From the NCBI GenBank assembly GCA_022710245.1, contig JAKLHH010000020.1:1-18668 (forward strand): a stretch of DNA of 18,668 nt, written 5' to 3'. The notes beneath the pieces were generated by a model. The model saw only the letters and a program-made list of their open reading frames with translations, had not been told where the DNA came from and did no database searches. Position 1 is the first letter of the stretch. Each line of letters opens with the position of its first letter. Shown piece after piece: positions 6,699-14,389 of this stretch. The position numbers and the translations under genes were made by a program. This DNA comes from Myxococcota bacterium. Its GTDB lineage: Bacteria; Myxococcota; Polyangia; GCA-2747355; JAKLHH01.

Positions 6699-9146
6699 AT
6701 GCGGTCGATCCTCTGCGGCATCGCGGCGCTCCTCCTCTCCGGCTGCGTCTCGCGCTCTGGCACCTCGGGCGCGCCCGAGGTCCTCACCTGTCCATCGACG
6801 GCCAGGACGACAGCGACGAGCGCACCGACTCGGCAGACGCGCCTCCTCTACCTCCGGATGATCAGCGGCACTCACGCGGACACCGTGAGCCCGCGCGGGC
6901 CCCGCTACTTCGAGGCCGAGGCGGCCGTCGAGGAGCTCGTCGCCCAGGGCCCGCGCGGCGTCCCGGTCCTGCTGGCTGCGCTGCGCGCGGGTCACCACAC
7001 CGACCTCGCCGTGCGCGGCCTCTGGCGGAGTCGCGACACGCGGGTCCTGCCCCACCTCCAGGCCGCGCTGCAGGCCGCCGGCGACAGCCTCGACGCGCTC
7101 TGGCTCCGCGTCGCCCTCTGCCGCCTGGGGCATCGCTGCGACGAGCAGGAGCGCGTCCTCGCCGCCGCCCTGGAGCGTGAGCCGCGCTGGTGGCAGGAGC
7201 AGGCGGCGGTGATCGCCGGGCACCTCGGCGGCCGCGCGGTGCCCCTCCTCGAGCGCGCCCTCACGCGAGCGCCGACGCTGCTCTGGCCCGTGGTGATCGG
7301 GCTGCAGGCGAGCGCGGATCCGGCCGCGACCCCGCTCCTCCTCCGGCTGCTCGCCCAGCTGACCCGCCCCACGCCCGCGGAGCCGCTGGTCCTCCTCGAG
7401 GTGGTCGCGGCGCTCGGCGTCTGCGGCGGTCCCCACGCGTTCCCGGCGCTCCGCGAGCTCGCCGTGCACGGCGGGAGCCCCGAGCTCCGCGCCGCTGCCT
7501 TTGCCTCCCTGGCTCGCCTCGCCGACGACCGGGTCTCCTCGCTGCTGCTCTCGACGCGACCGGGCCAGGACCAGACAGAGCGGCGGGCGCTGTGTGCCGC
7601 GATCTGCGCCCGTGCCCCGGGCGATAGCCGCCTCGCCGGACGGGTCCTCGCCTGCGCTCGCGATCAGCGAGAGCGCGAGTGCTCCGAACCGGCGGCGCGC
7701 TCCGCCGCGGAGCTCGAGTCGCGGCTCGCCGGCCCACGCGAGCAGGCCCTGCCGACGGCGCTCCTCCTCGCCGCTCGGGGGCACCCTGCGGCCGCAGCGC
7801 GACTCCGCGCCCTGCTCCCCTTGCGGGGCGACGCGGAGCGCCGCCAGGTGCTGCTGCACCTCGACGCGGATCCGCAGCTCGAGCACGAGAGCTCGCTGGC
7901 GCTCGTCGAGGAGCTCCTCGACCCTGGCGCAGCCGACCGGCAGGAGCAGGCGGTGGACCTGCTGCGCGGCGCCCTCGAGTGGAGCTCCGAGCGCCTCGCC
8001 GGCCGCTCCAGCTTGCGGGAAGCGCTGCTGCGCCTCGACCGCAGGACGGCGAGCTCGAGCGCCGGGCTCCTCTTCCTCGCGCTGGCGCCGGGGAGCGATC
8101 CCCGCCGCCGGGAGGTCCTCCAGCGTCTGCTGATGACCAGGCCGCTCGCCCGCAGCGTTATGCCCGAGCTCGCGTTTCGCCTCCCGCCCGACGAGCAGCG
8201 AAAGCTGTGGATCGGGCTGCTGGAGAGCGCCGAGCACCGGCGCGGCGACGCGGCGGCGGGGCTCGCCCTCCTCGGACGCCGTGAGCTGCGTGGCCGCCTC
8301 GAGGACCTCTACCGCACCGCCGGGCTCGAGGCTCGCGCCGGTATGGTCTGGGGGTTGACCCGGCTGGGGAGCGACCTGCCCGTCACCCTCGACCTGACCT
8401 GGGCGGCCCTCGAGCCGCTGCTGCAGCGCCAGCGCGACTGCCTCCGCACCCCCGAGCCCAATTCGCCCTTCATCGCGGAGCCTCCGAAGGAGGCGAGCAG
8501 GGCGAATTGCGGCGGTCTCATCCCGGAGCGGCCGGAGGCCGCGAGGACCCGCAATTGCCGCGTGGCCCGCTACGAGCTCTACCTCCGGGTGCACGCCATG
8601 ACGACCGCCCACGACCGGCGCCTCCTGCCGATCCTGGAGCGCGTGCTGGCTGACCAGCGGCTCGCCAGCGCCGATGACCGGTCGAGCGCCATCGCGGCGC
8701 GAACTGCCCTCCTGCGCAATCGCCTCCTCGCGAGGGCCGATCCGGTGGCCGCCCTGCTCGGCGAGCTCGGCTCGACCGAGCCCGCGCACCTCAGCTGGGT
8801 CATCCTCGAGCTCGCGTGGCGTGGAGATGGGCGCGGCATCACCCCCCTCCGGAGGCTGGCCGCAGCGCGCCCCGTCGACGAGATCGGCGAGCTCGCCACC
8901 CTCGCCGTTCGCGCTCTCACGCAGACGGAGGCCACGAGGACCCGCACTTGGCCGGCCTGCTTCCACCGCATCGCCTTCGAGGCCGCGACCAGGGGGGCGA
9001 ACCGCATACCGCCCGCGCTGATCCTGTCCTGCGCGGACTCGCTCGAGACGCGCGCAGGCCACTGTCCCGGCACCGGAGCCGGCGACCGACGCGCTACTGC
9101 AGGACCCTCGCCGAGCGCGCCGGGACCTTCACCGACGAGGCCGTGA
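6699..9146 (+). CDS. HEAT-repeat-like lipoprotein
   Basis: The ATG at 6699 gives 815 residues and a clean lipoprotein signal ending LSG|C16; a GTG at 6690 would add three residues. Neither has a good ribosome binding site. From about residue 70 to 720 the protein is almost all amphipathic helix pairs rich in Leu/Ala/Arg with recurring motifs such as VPVLLAALR, AVPLLERAL, ATPLLLRLL, AFPALRELA: HEAT or PBS-lyase-type solenoid repeats, usually protein-binding scaffolds. No catalytic motif was seen. Residues about 585-622 (Pro/Glu/Asn/Cys-rich) break the helical pattern and coincide with a cluster of DNA repeats. The last 30 or so residues are Pro/Ser/Gly-rich and overlap the convergent GH13 gene by 53 bp. 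Function is unknown; an outer-membrane or periplasmic scaffold is inference. Confidence 0.75.
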   Translation: MRSILCGIAALLLSGCVSRSGTSGAPEVLTCPSTARTTATSAPTRQTRLLYLRMISGTHADTVSPRGPRYFEAEAAVEELVAQGPRGVPVLLAALRAGHHTDLAVRGLWRSRDTRVLPHLQAALQAAGDSLDALWLRVALCRLGHRCDEQERVLAAALEREPRWWQEQAAVIAGHLGGRAVPLLERALTRAPTLLWPVVIGLQASADPAATPLLLRLLAQLTRPTPAEPLVLLEVVAALGVCGGPHAFPALRELAVHGGSPELRAAAFASLARLADDRVSSLLLSTRPGQDQTERRALCAAICARAPGDSRLAGRVLACARDQRERECSEPAARSAAELESRLAGPREQALPTALLLAARGHPAAAARLRALLPLRGDAERRQVLLHLDADPQLEHESSLALVEELLDPGAADRQEQAVDLLRGALEWSSERLAGRSSLREALLRLDRRTASSSAGLLFLALAPGSDPRRREVLQRLLMTRPLARSVMPELAFRLPPDEQRKLWIGLLESAEHRRGDAAAGLALLGRRELRGRLEDLYRTAGLEARAGMVWGLTRLGSDLPVTLDLTWAALEPLLQRQRDCLRTPEPNSPFIAEPPKEASRANCGGLIPERPEAARTRNCRVARYELYLRVHAMTTAHDRRLLPILERVLADQRLASADDRSSAIAARTALLRNRLLARADPVAALLGELGSTEPAHLSWVILELAWRGDGRGITPLRRLAAARPVDEIGELATLAVRALTQTEATRTRTWPACFHRIAFEAATRGANRIPPALILSCADSLETRAGHCPGTGAGDRRATAGPSPSAPGPSPTRP
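8459..8509. repeat. Nested inverted repeat inside the HEAT-like gene
   Basis: CAATTCGCCCT (8459-8469) and AGGGCGAATTG (8499-8509) are perfect 11-bp inverted arms. Between them lies a second hairpin, GCCTCC-GAA-GGAGGC (8480-8494), so the 51 bp could fold as two stacked stems. The AATT cores are conspicuous in this GC-rich gene. The reading frame runs through without interruption and encodes an atypical Pro/Glu/Ala/Asn/Cys segment. Confidence 0.75.
8528..8560 (+). repeat. Second AATT-bearing repeat copy with hairpin
   Basis: GCGGCC-GGA-GGCCGC (8528-8542) is a 6-bp stem with a GGA loop, followed by GAGGACCCGC and the palindrome GCAATTGC (8551-8558). The stretch resembles the right arm of the preceding inverted repeat (GGAGGC, then GAG, then an AATTGC end) and is read in the same frame, giving EAARTRNC against EASRANC. 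Confidence 0.65.
8927..8954 (+). repeat. Third copy of the GGAGGCC...GAGGACCCGCA repeat
   Basis: GGAGGCC-A-CGAGGACCCGCA followed by CTTG matches the stretch at 8534-8557 with single-base differences at about two places, about 390 bp further along the same gene and in the same frame (EATRTRTW against EAARTRNC). A weaker relative may lie at 8979-9005 (EAATRGANR). Confidence 0.6.
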
Positions 9147-10779
9147 TCGTCTCGCCGGTGAGCAGGTCCTTGAACGACGTGGCGCCCGTGAGCTGGATCG
9201 TCTGCTCGCTATCGGAGCGGTTGAGGACCACGGTGAGCTGGTCGCCCCCCGAGGTCCGCTTGTAGCCGTAGACGTCGGCGCCGAGCCAGACCTGCTGGCG
9301 CGTGCCCCGACGCAGCGCCGGGTGCTCCTTGCGGATGCCGATCAGCTTGGTGACCAGCGCGCGCAGCTTGTCCTGCGGCGCCGTGGTCCCGCTCCAGGCC
9401 ATGAAGCGGCGGTTGTCCGGGTCGCCGCCGCCGGCCATGCCGAGCTCGTCGCCGTAGTAGATGGTCGGCACGCCGGGGAGCGTGAGGATCGCCGCGAAGG
9501 CCACGCCGAGCCGCTCGAAGGGCGCCGAGGCTGAGGGCAGCGTCGGCGGGTTGTTCCACGCGCGCTTCTTGCCGTCGTCCCACTCGCCGAACTGCGGCGA
9601 GTCCTCGGCCAGGTGGATCGCGCGCGGCAGGTCGTGGTTGCCGAGGAAGCTCCCCATGATCGCGCCGGCGCCGTAGAAGGTGTCGTTGGTCGAGAGGAAG
9701 GTGTCGAGCTCCTGCAGGCTCCCCTGGCGCATCAGGACGTTCTTCACCAGCTGCGCGCGCAGCGGGAAGTCGAACTGGCCGTCGAGCTTGGTCGCCGGAT
9801 CGATGAACTGCTTGAGGAGGCTCCGGTCGCCGTCGAAGGTCTCGCCGATCAGGTAGAAGCTCTTCGTCCCGCTGATCAGCTCGCTCTTCACCCGCGCGCG
9901 GAGGTCGGTGAGCCAGGACATCTCGATGTGCTTCACCGCGTCGAGGCGGAAGCCGTCGGCGCCGCTGTCCTTGGCCCACTGGATCGCGTTGGCGACGGAG
10001 AAGTCCCGCGCCTCCTTCACGGTGAAGTTGAAGTCGGGGAGGAAGGGGTCGAACCAGCAGCGCAGGCCCTCGGGCGGCGCCCAGCTGCAGCCCCCGCCGC
10101 AGATGCAGCTCTTCCCGCTCAGGTCGAGGCTCCAGAACCAGCCCGGGTGGTCCTTGTAGGTGGAGCTCTGCTGGTGGGTGTGGTTCATCACGTAGTCGAG
10201 GACGATGCGGATGCCGCGCGTGTGCGCCTCGGCCACCACCTGCTTGAGGAGGGCCATGTCGCCCAGGCGCTCCTCGACCTTGTCCAGCTCCGTCGGCCAG
10301 TAGCCGTGGAAGCCGGTGTAGTCGTGGCCGTCCTTGCCCGCGAACTTGCCCTCGGGCGCGTCGACCGGCGAGGTGAGCCAGATGGCGTTGACCCCGAGCT
10401 GCTCGAAGTAGCCGCCCTTCAGCTTGGCGAGGACGCCGGCGAGGTCGCCGCCCTGCCAGTTGGCGGGCTGCTCGACGCCGCTCTCGGGCTTGTTGTTCGA
10501 GCTGTCGCCGTCGAAGAAGCGATCGACGACGACGAAGTACATGATCGCGTCTCGCCAGTCGAAGGCGGGCGGCGGCTGTCCGTCGCCGCCGGGCGGCAGG
10601 TCGGCGGTCGGGGGCCCATCCGTGCTGCACGGGCCGCTCACGCAGCCGTCGGCGCCGCGCCCGTCACCGCCCCCGCCACCGCCGCCGTCGAACTTGAGCT
10701 CGACGGGCAGCTTCGAGCAGCCCGCCAGGCCGAGCGCGCCGACGAGCGCGAGGAGGAGCACACCCGGGAGCGCGCTCAT
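9094..10779 (-). CDS. GH13 alpha-amylase-family lipoprotein (distal operon copy)
   Basis: 561 residues from the ATG at 10779, which overlaps the upstream stop as ATGA. The signal ends LAG|C21, then a Gly/Pro/Asp-rich linker runs to about residue 72. The catalytic (beta/alpha)8 barrel has all GH13 regions: I DYVMNH (195-200), V LPDFN (247-251), II GFRLDAVKH with nucleophile Asp280, III IGETFDG with acid/base Glu313, IV FLGNHD with Asp383. A C-terminal all-beta domain (about 485-561) follows. GH13 enzymes hydrolyse or transfer alpha-1,4 or alpha-1,6 glucosidic bonds; the LPDFN region resembles cyclomaltodextrinase/neopullulanase-type members, but subfamily assignment is tentative. Six Cys around 46-51 and 225-241 suggest disulfides outside the cytoplasm. 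It sits downstream of a paralogue and a maltoporin, so an anchored starch or maltodextrin hydrolase is likely. Confidence 0.92.
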   Translation of the reverse strand: MSALPGVLLLALVGALGLAGCSKLPVELKFDGGGGGGGDGRGADGCVSGPCSTDGPPTADLPPGGDGQPPPAFDWRDAIMYFVVVDRFFDGDSSNNKPESGVEQPANWQGGDLAGVLAKLKGGYFEQLGVNAIWLTSPVDAPEGKFAGKDGHDYTGFHGYWPTELDKVEERLGDMALLKQVVAEAHTRGIRIVLDYVMNHTHQQSSTYKDHPGWFWSLDLSGKSCICGGGCSWAPPEGLRCWFDPFLPDFNFTVKEARDFSVANAIQWAKDSGADGFRLDAVKHIEMSWLTDLRARVKSELISGTKSFYLIGETFDGDRSLLKQFIDPATKLDGQFDFPLRAQLVKNVLMRQGSLQELDTFLSTNDTFYGAGAIMGSFLGNHDLPRAIHLAEDSPQFGEWDDGKKRAWNNPPTLPSASAPFERLGVAFAAILTLPGVPTIYYGDELGMAGGGDPDNRRFMAWSGTTAPQDKLRALVTKLIGIRKEHPALRRGTRQQVWLGADVYGYKRTSGGDQLTVVLNRSDSEQTIQLTGATSFKDLLTGETITASSVKVPARSARVLQ

Positions 10780-12668
10780 TGCTTCACCAGGATCTTGGCG
10801 CCGCGGCAGGGCACCTTGACGTCGAGGGCGCCGTTCGCGCCGACGGTGACCTGGTCGACCGGGTCGGGGTCGTCGAGGACGTTCACCAGCGTGGTGCCGG
10901 CCGCGAAGGAGGTCTGCATCACGTTCCCGTTCGCGCTCGTCTGCGACGAGGCCTTCGCATCGCTACACTCCTTCGCGTTGATCACGACCAGCACGGTCTC
11001 GCCGTCGAGCTTCCGCTCGTAGGCAACGATCCCCGCGTCCGTCTCATTCCCCACCGCGGTGGTGGTCCAGCGCAGCTGCAGGTCCCCGCGCCGGAGCGGC
11101 GCGTACTTCTTGCGCAGCCCGGTCAGCGCCTGGATGTGCTTGAAGGTCGCGTTGCTGGTGTCGAAGGGCGCGAGCTTGTCCTTGCTGTTGCCCACCCAGA
11201 GGTCCTCGCGGTTCGCCGGGTCGTTGCCGCCGTGGAACTGCTGCTCGGTGCCGTAGTAGATGCAGGGGATCCCCACCGTGGTCAGCAGGTAGGTGAGCGC
11301 CCCGCGGAGCGCGGCCACCGTGCCCTTGTGCAGGAAGCGCTCGACGTCGTGGTTGTCGATGAAGTTCACCAGCGCGTCCCTCGGCGCCACCCCGATCCCG
11401 TTGGTGTGCGGCTGGTCCGGGTAGAGCTTGAGGCGGTCCTCGTGCAGGCCGCGGATCTCGTCGGTCGGCGCACCGTTCTTGAAGACGCCGTCCATGACCC
11501 GGTACTTCTGCGAGAAGTAGAAGACCGAGTCGACCTGCTCGCCGTCGACGTAGGAGGTGAGGAGCTTGTCGGCGCCGGAGAAGGCCTCGCCGAACATGAG
11601 GAACTTCTCCTTGCCGAGCTCCTTCGCGCGCTGCCGCACCGCCGGGCAGAACTCGTTCCAGAAGCCGTGCTCGACGTGCTTGAGCGTGTCGATGCGGAAG
11701 CCGTCAAAGTCGCCGACCTCGATCCAGTACTGGTAGACCCTGGTCAGCGCGCGCCGCACCTCCGGCTTCTCGGTCGCGAGGTCCTTCAGGCCGCCCGGGA
11801 AGTCGCCGTCCTGCTCCTGCTGCCGCACGTACTCGCAGAGCTCGGGGTTGTTGTCCGGCGCCGTCTGGCAAGGCGGCTGGCCGAGCGGCGGCTTGTTCTC
11901 CCAGACGGTGATGCGCCCCTTGCGGTGGTAGAACTCCGGATCCTGGAAGACCGCGGGCATCGTCGGGACGCGGTTGATCTCCGGCATGTAGACCCAGACC
12001 GGGGGCGCGGGGCCGGCCTCGCCGAGCGAGGTGAAGCTCTGCACGCCGCGGCTGTCGTAGTCGGGATCCCACTCCGTCGCGCGGGTGAACTTGCCGGGGT
12101 TGTCCTTGTTCGAGGAGCCGTAGCTCGTACCGCCGCCGCCGAAGAGCATGTCGTCCGGGTGGCCGTTCTGGTTGATGTCGTAGTACCAGAGCTGACCGAT
12201 GTGGTTGGCGACGATGTCGAGGATCACCTTGATCCCCGCCGCGTGGAGCGCGTCGACCGTCTCCTGCAGCACCGCGAGGTCGCCGAAGTGCGGGTTGGTG
12301 GAGAGGAAGTCCTGCGTCCAGTAGCCGTGGTAGCCGCCGAAGCCGGCGTCCTCCTCGAGGTTCTTCACCACCGGGCTGATCCAGACCGCCGTCACGCCGA
12401 GCTGCTGCAGGTAGGGGATCCGGTCCCGCAGCCCCTGCCAGTCGCCGCCGTGGTAGCGGCCGGGGTGCTGGCGGCTCATGTTGTAGTTGTTCGAGTAGTC
12501 CCCGTCGGAGAAGCGGTCGATCACCACCTGGTAGATGACCTCGTCTCGCCAGTCGGTGACGTTGGAGGTGATGCGCCGCCCGCCCGCCGCGCCGGGCGAC
12601 GGGTCGACGCAACCGCCGGGCGCGAGGACGAGGGCGAGCGCGAGGGCGAGCGGGATGGCGTGCCTCAT
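10776..12668 (-). CDS. GH13 alpha-amylase-family lipoprotein (proximal operon copy)
   Basis: The ATG at 12668 has GGAGG eight bases upstream and starts a clean signal (MRHAIPLALALALVLAPGGC, Cys20); an ATG at 12689 overlaps the porin stop as ATGA but lacks a ribosome binding site. 630 residues. PGGC is an atypical lipobox, so lipidation is likely but less certain. GH13 regions: I DIVANH (151-156), II GFRIDTLKH with nucleophile Asp327, III MFGEAF with Glu361, IV FIDNHD with Asp441. A long insertion between regions I and II (about 165-300, with Cys267 and Cys278) distinguishes it from the downstream copy. Both proteins open with near-identical DWRD-x4-Y-x-VV-x-DRF-x-DGD-x-SNN, so they are paralogues. 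The tail (about 530-630) is a beta domain. Alpha-glucan hydrolysis at the cell envelope is the likely role. Confidence 0.92.
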   Translation of the reverse strand: MRHAIPLALALALVLAPGGCVDPSPGAAGGRRITSNVTDWRDEVIYQVVIDRFSDGDYSNNYNMSRQHPGRYHGGDWQGLRDRIPYLQQLGVTAVWISPVVKNLEEDAGFGGYHGYWTQDFLSTNPHFGDLAVLQETVDALHAAGIKVILDIVANHIGQLWYYDINQNGHPDDMLFGGGGTSYGSSNKDNPGKFTRATEWDPDYDSRGVQSFTSLGEAGPAPPVWVYMPEINRVPTMPAVFQDPEFYHRKGRITVWENKPPLGQPPCQTAPDNNPELCEYVRQQEQDGDFPGGLKDLATEKPEVRRALTRVYQYWIEVGDFDGFRIDTLKHVEHGFWNEFCPAVRQRAKELGKEKFLMFGEAFSGADKLLTSYVDGEQVDSVFYFSQKYRVMDGVFKNGAPTDEIRGLHEDRLKLYPDQPHTNGIGVAPRDALVNFIDNHDVERFLHKGTVAALRGALTYLLTTVGIPCIYYGTEQQFHGGNDPANREDLWVGNSKDKLAPFDTSNATFKHIQALTGLRKKYAPLRRGDLQLRWTTTAVGNETDAGIVAYERKLDGETVLVVINAKECSDAKASSQTSANGNVMQTSFAAGTTLVNVLDDPDPVDQVTVGANGALDVKVPCRGAKILVKQ

Positions 12669-12685
12669 CGTGCGATCCTCCGCGC

Positions 12686-14110
12686 TCATCGATAGGAGCT
12701 GTTCCACCACCACTCCGCCTGCGCGCCGATGAAGTGGTGGACGGCCACGCCGTGCCGCGGGTCCTCCACGGGGAAGCCGAGGCGCGCGCCGGCGTCGAGG
12801 TACGACATGGTGTAGACGACCCGGAGCTGCGGCCGCGCGTAGGTCCCGCGGTCCCAGCTCAGCGTCGGCATCACCGAGAACTTGAAGATGCCAGGCACCA
12901 GGTGCGTCTGCGTCCGCGGGTCGAGCCCGTTCGGACGCCGCCCCTGGTAGGAGAGCTCGAAGGCCTGCGCGAAGTAGCGATGCAGGAAGAGGTGCGGCCG
13001 GGCGACCGCCACGTACTCCCAGCCGTCGTCAGGGTCGGCGCTGATCCCGTCGGCGTCGCGAAACCAGCGGACGTAGCCGCCGAACATCAGCCCGAAGAGC
13101 CCCTTCTCGTAGTTGGCGCTGGCCGCGATGAGGACGTCGCGAGCCGCGGTCGCCTTCTTCTCGAGGTCGAGCGCCGAGGGCGTGGTGAGCTCGCCGTAGG
13201 CGGCCAGGCCCCCGGCCGCGCGCGCCCAGAGGTTGACGAAGCCGTTCTGCCCCAGCCCCCAGACCCCGAGCTGCAGCCCGGCGACCCAGCCGCTGTCCGC
13301 CGGGAGCTCCTCGGTCGCGAGCTCCTCGCGCCGCGTCCCCGAGGGGAGGAAGTGCGCCTCGCCGTAGATGGAGGCCTTGGCCGAGACGCTGCCGAAGAGC
13401 CGCGGCATCTCGTGCGTGACCTTGAGGCTGACGATGGTGCGCTGCCGGTCGAGGATCGCCACCGTGTCGGTGCCCGAGCGCGGGTCGGGGACCTGGATCT
13501 CCTGGTACTGGTAGGAGTCCACGAGCCGGTTCACGCCCGCGTGGAGCGCGATGCGCGTGCCGCCGAAGCGGAGCCCGAGCCCGCCGCCGAGGGTGTTGAG
13601 GTTGTCGAGCGGCCAGAAGTCGAGCAGGTAGATGTCGTCGCCGCGGTACATGCGCGAGCCGACCCAGAGCGAGAGGTGCGGCGTCAGCACGTGGTCCGCC
13701 TCGGCGAAGAGGTTGCGCAGCGCGATCTTCGCGTCCCACTTGCCGTTGTAGTGGAAGCAGTCCTCGAGGAAGGCGACGGTGCTCAGCACGCGGAAGGAGA
13801 GCGCGTCCGGGCGCACCAGCTCGTAGCCGAGGTCGAGCTCGAGGTAGGGCGGCTCCTCGAGCCGGGGCCCGTGGCCGACCACGTTGAGCGACTTCGCCTG
13901 CGAGCCCTGGCGCAGATCACCCGAGTAGCCGATGCGGCCGTAGGTGCCGAAGCGGAAGCCGCGCAGCACGTCGAGCATCCGGTCGCGCACGCTGGCTGGC
14001 GGCGACGGCGGCGGTGGCGTTGGTGATGTCGGCCCATCCTCCGCGCGCGCACGCGAGGTCGAGAGGAGGCCGAGGAGCACGAGGAGCGGAGCGAGCCGAG
14101 GTTTGGACAA
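12686..14110 (-). CDS. LamB-type maltoporin (carbohydrate-selective outer-membrane porin)
   Basis: A TTG start at 14110 gives 474 residues and a proper signal peptide cut at ARA|ED (residue 23); AAGG lies about ten bases upstream, so the start is reasonable but not certain. After a Pro-rich spacer (28-40), FRFGTYGRIGYSGD (52-65) resembles the first strand of LamB. LWVGSRMYRGDDIYLLDFWPLDN (148-170, where GSRMYRGDD is the core) matches LamB's hallmark strand with its R-x-Y-x-R-x-D and DF-x-x-x-D pattern. The rest alternates beta-strand segments ending in an aromatic-rich strand, as expected for an 18-strand barrel. LamB porins form trimers that pass maltodextrins. It is the first gene of the operon and overlaps the next gene's alternative start, so it is probably cotranscribed with both GH13 genes. 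Confidence 0.88.
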   Translation of the reverse strand: MSKPRLAPLLVLLGLLSTSRARAEDGPTSPTPPPPSPPASVRDRMLDVLRGFRFGTYGRIGYSGDLRQGSQAKSLNVVGHGPRLEEPPYLELDLGYELVRPDALSFRVLSTVAFLEDCFHYNGKWDAKIALRNLFAEADHVLTPHLSLWVGSRMYRGDDIYLLDFWPLDNLNTLGGGLGLRFGGTRIALHAGVNRLVDSYQYQEIQVPDPRSGTDTVAILDRQRTIVSLKVTHEMPRLFGSVSAKASIYGEAHFLPSGTRREELATEELPADSGWVAGLQLGVWGLGQNGFVNLWARAAGGLAAYGELTTPSALDLEKKATAARDVLIAASANYEKGLFGLMFGGYVRWFRDADGISADPDDGWEYVAVARPHLFLHRYFAQAFELSYQGRRPNGLDPRTQTHLVPGIFKFSVMPTLSWDRGTYARPQLRVVYTMSYLDAGARLGFPVEDPRHGVAVHHFIGAQAEWWWNSSYR

Positions 14111-14389
14111 TCCAGTCGCGCCTTGTGAAAGGGGGAGCGGCCGCGTCGCTGGGGAGCAAGCCGCGTGCCCAGCCGCCCCATGTCGCGGAGGCGCGCGGGA
14201 TCACACGGGCGAGCGTCCTCGCTCGGCGTCCAGGGGTGTGCCGGGGAGCCAGGAGTGTTGCGCCCGACAACACCCGCGGGGGGCTGGCGATTGTTTCTGG
14301 CAACATCAGCGCCTGCGCCGGGAGGGGCCGGGAGGGTGGTGAACTTGTCCGGGCTACCCATTCTGGTGTACGGATCGATCGGAGGGTTC
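14111..14389. promoter_or_regulatory. Divergent control region between the porin operon and the PilZ gene
   Basis: This 279-bp gap must hold promoters for the minus-strand porin/amylase operon and the plus-strand PilZ gene. I see no strong -35/-10 pair for either. Reading frames entering from the PilZ side are open but have no ribosome binding site before 14381. The main structure is the pair of TTG-N7-CAA sites listed separately. Confidence 0.4.
14255..14303. promoter_or_regulatory. Two TTG-N7-CAA operator-like sites
   Basis: Site 1 (14255-14273) is GTGTTG-N7-CAACAC, a perfect 6-bp inverted repeat. Site 2 (14291-14303) is TTG-N7-CAA. Their centres are 33 bp apart, about three helical turns, so two dimers could bind the same face. 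They lie about 150-190 bp before the porin start and about 90-135 bp before the PilZ start. Sugar-responsive repressors or activators often use such paired sites, but no regulator gene is present to connect them. Confidence 0.4.

Noticed and set aside
5463..9062. A 1199-codon open frame on the minus strand
   Set aside because: It lies opposite the deiminase-like and HEAT-like genes, which have clear motifs; its product is Arg/Glu/Gly/Ala-rich low complexity with no domain, as expected from antisense reading of GC-rich codons.
10779..14026. Long plus-strand open frames of 638 and 430 codons
   Set aside because: They are antisense to the GH13 and porin genes, whose catalytic and family motifs are intact; the translations are Val/Arg/Glu-rich repeats without recognisable domains.
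14165..14389. N-terminal extension of the PilZ protein
   Set aside because: The frame is open but has no ribosome binding site; GGAGG right before 14390 and the PilZ RxxxR soon after it fix the start there.
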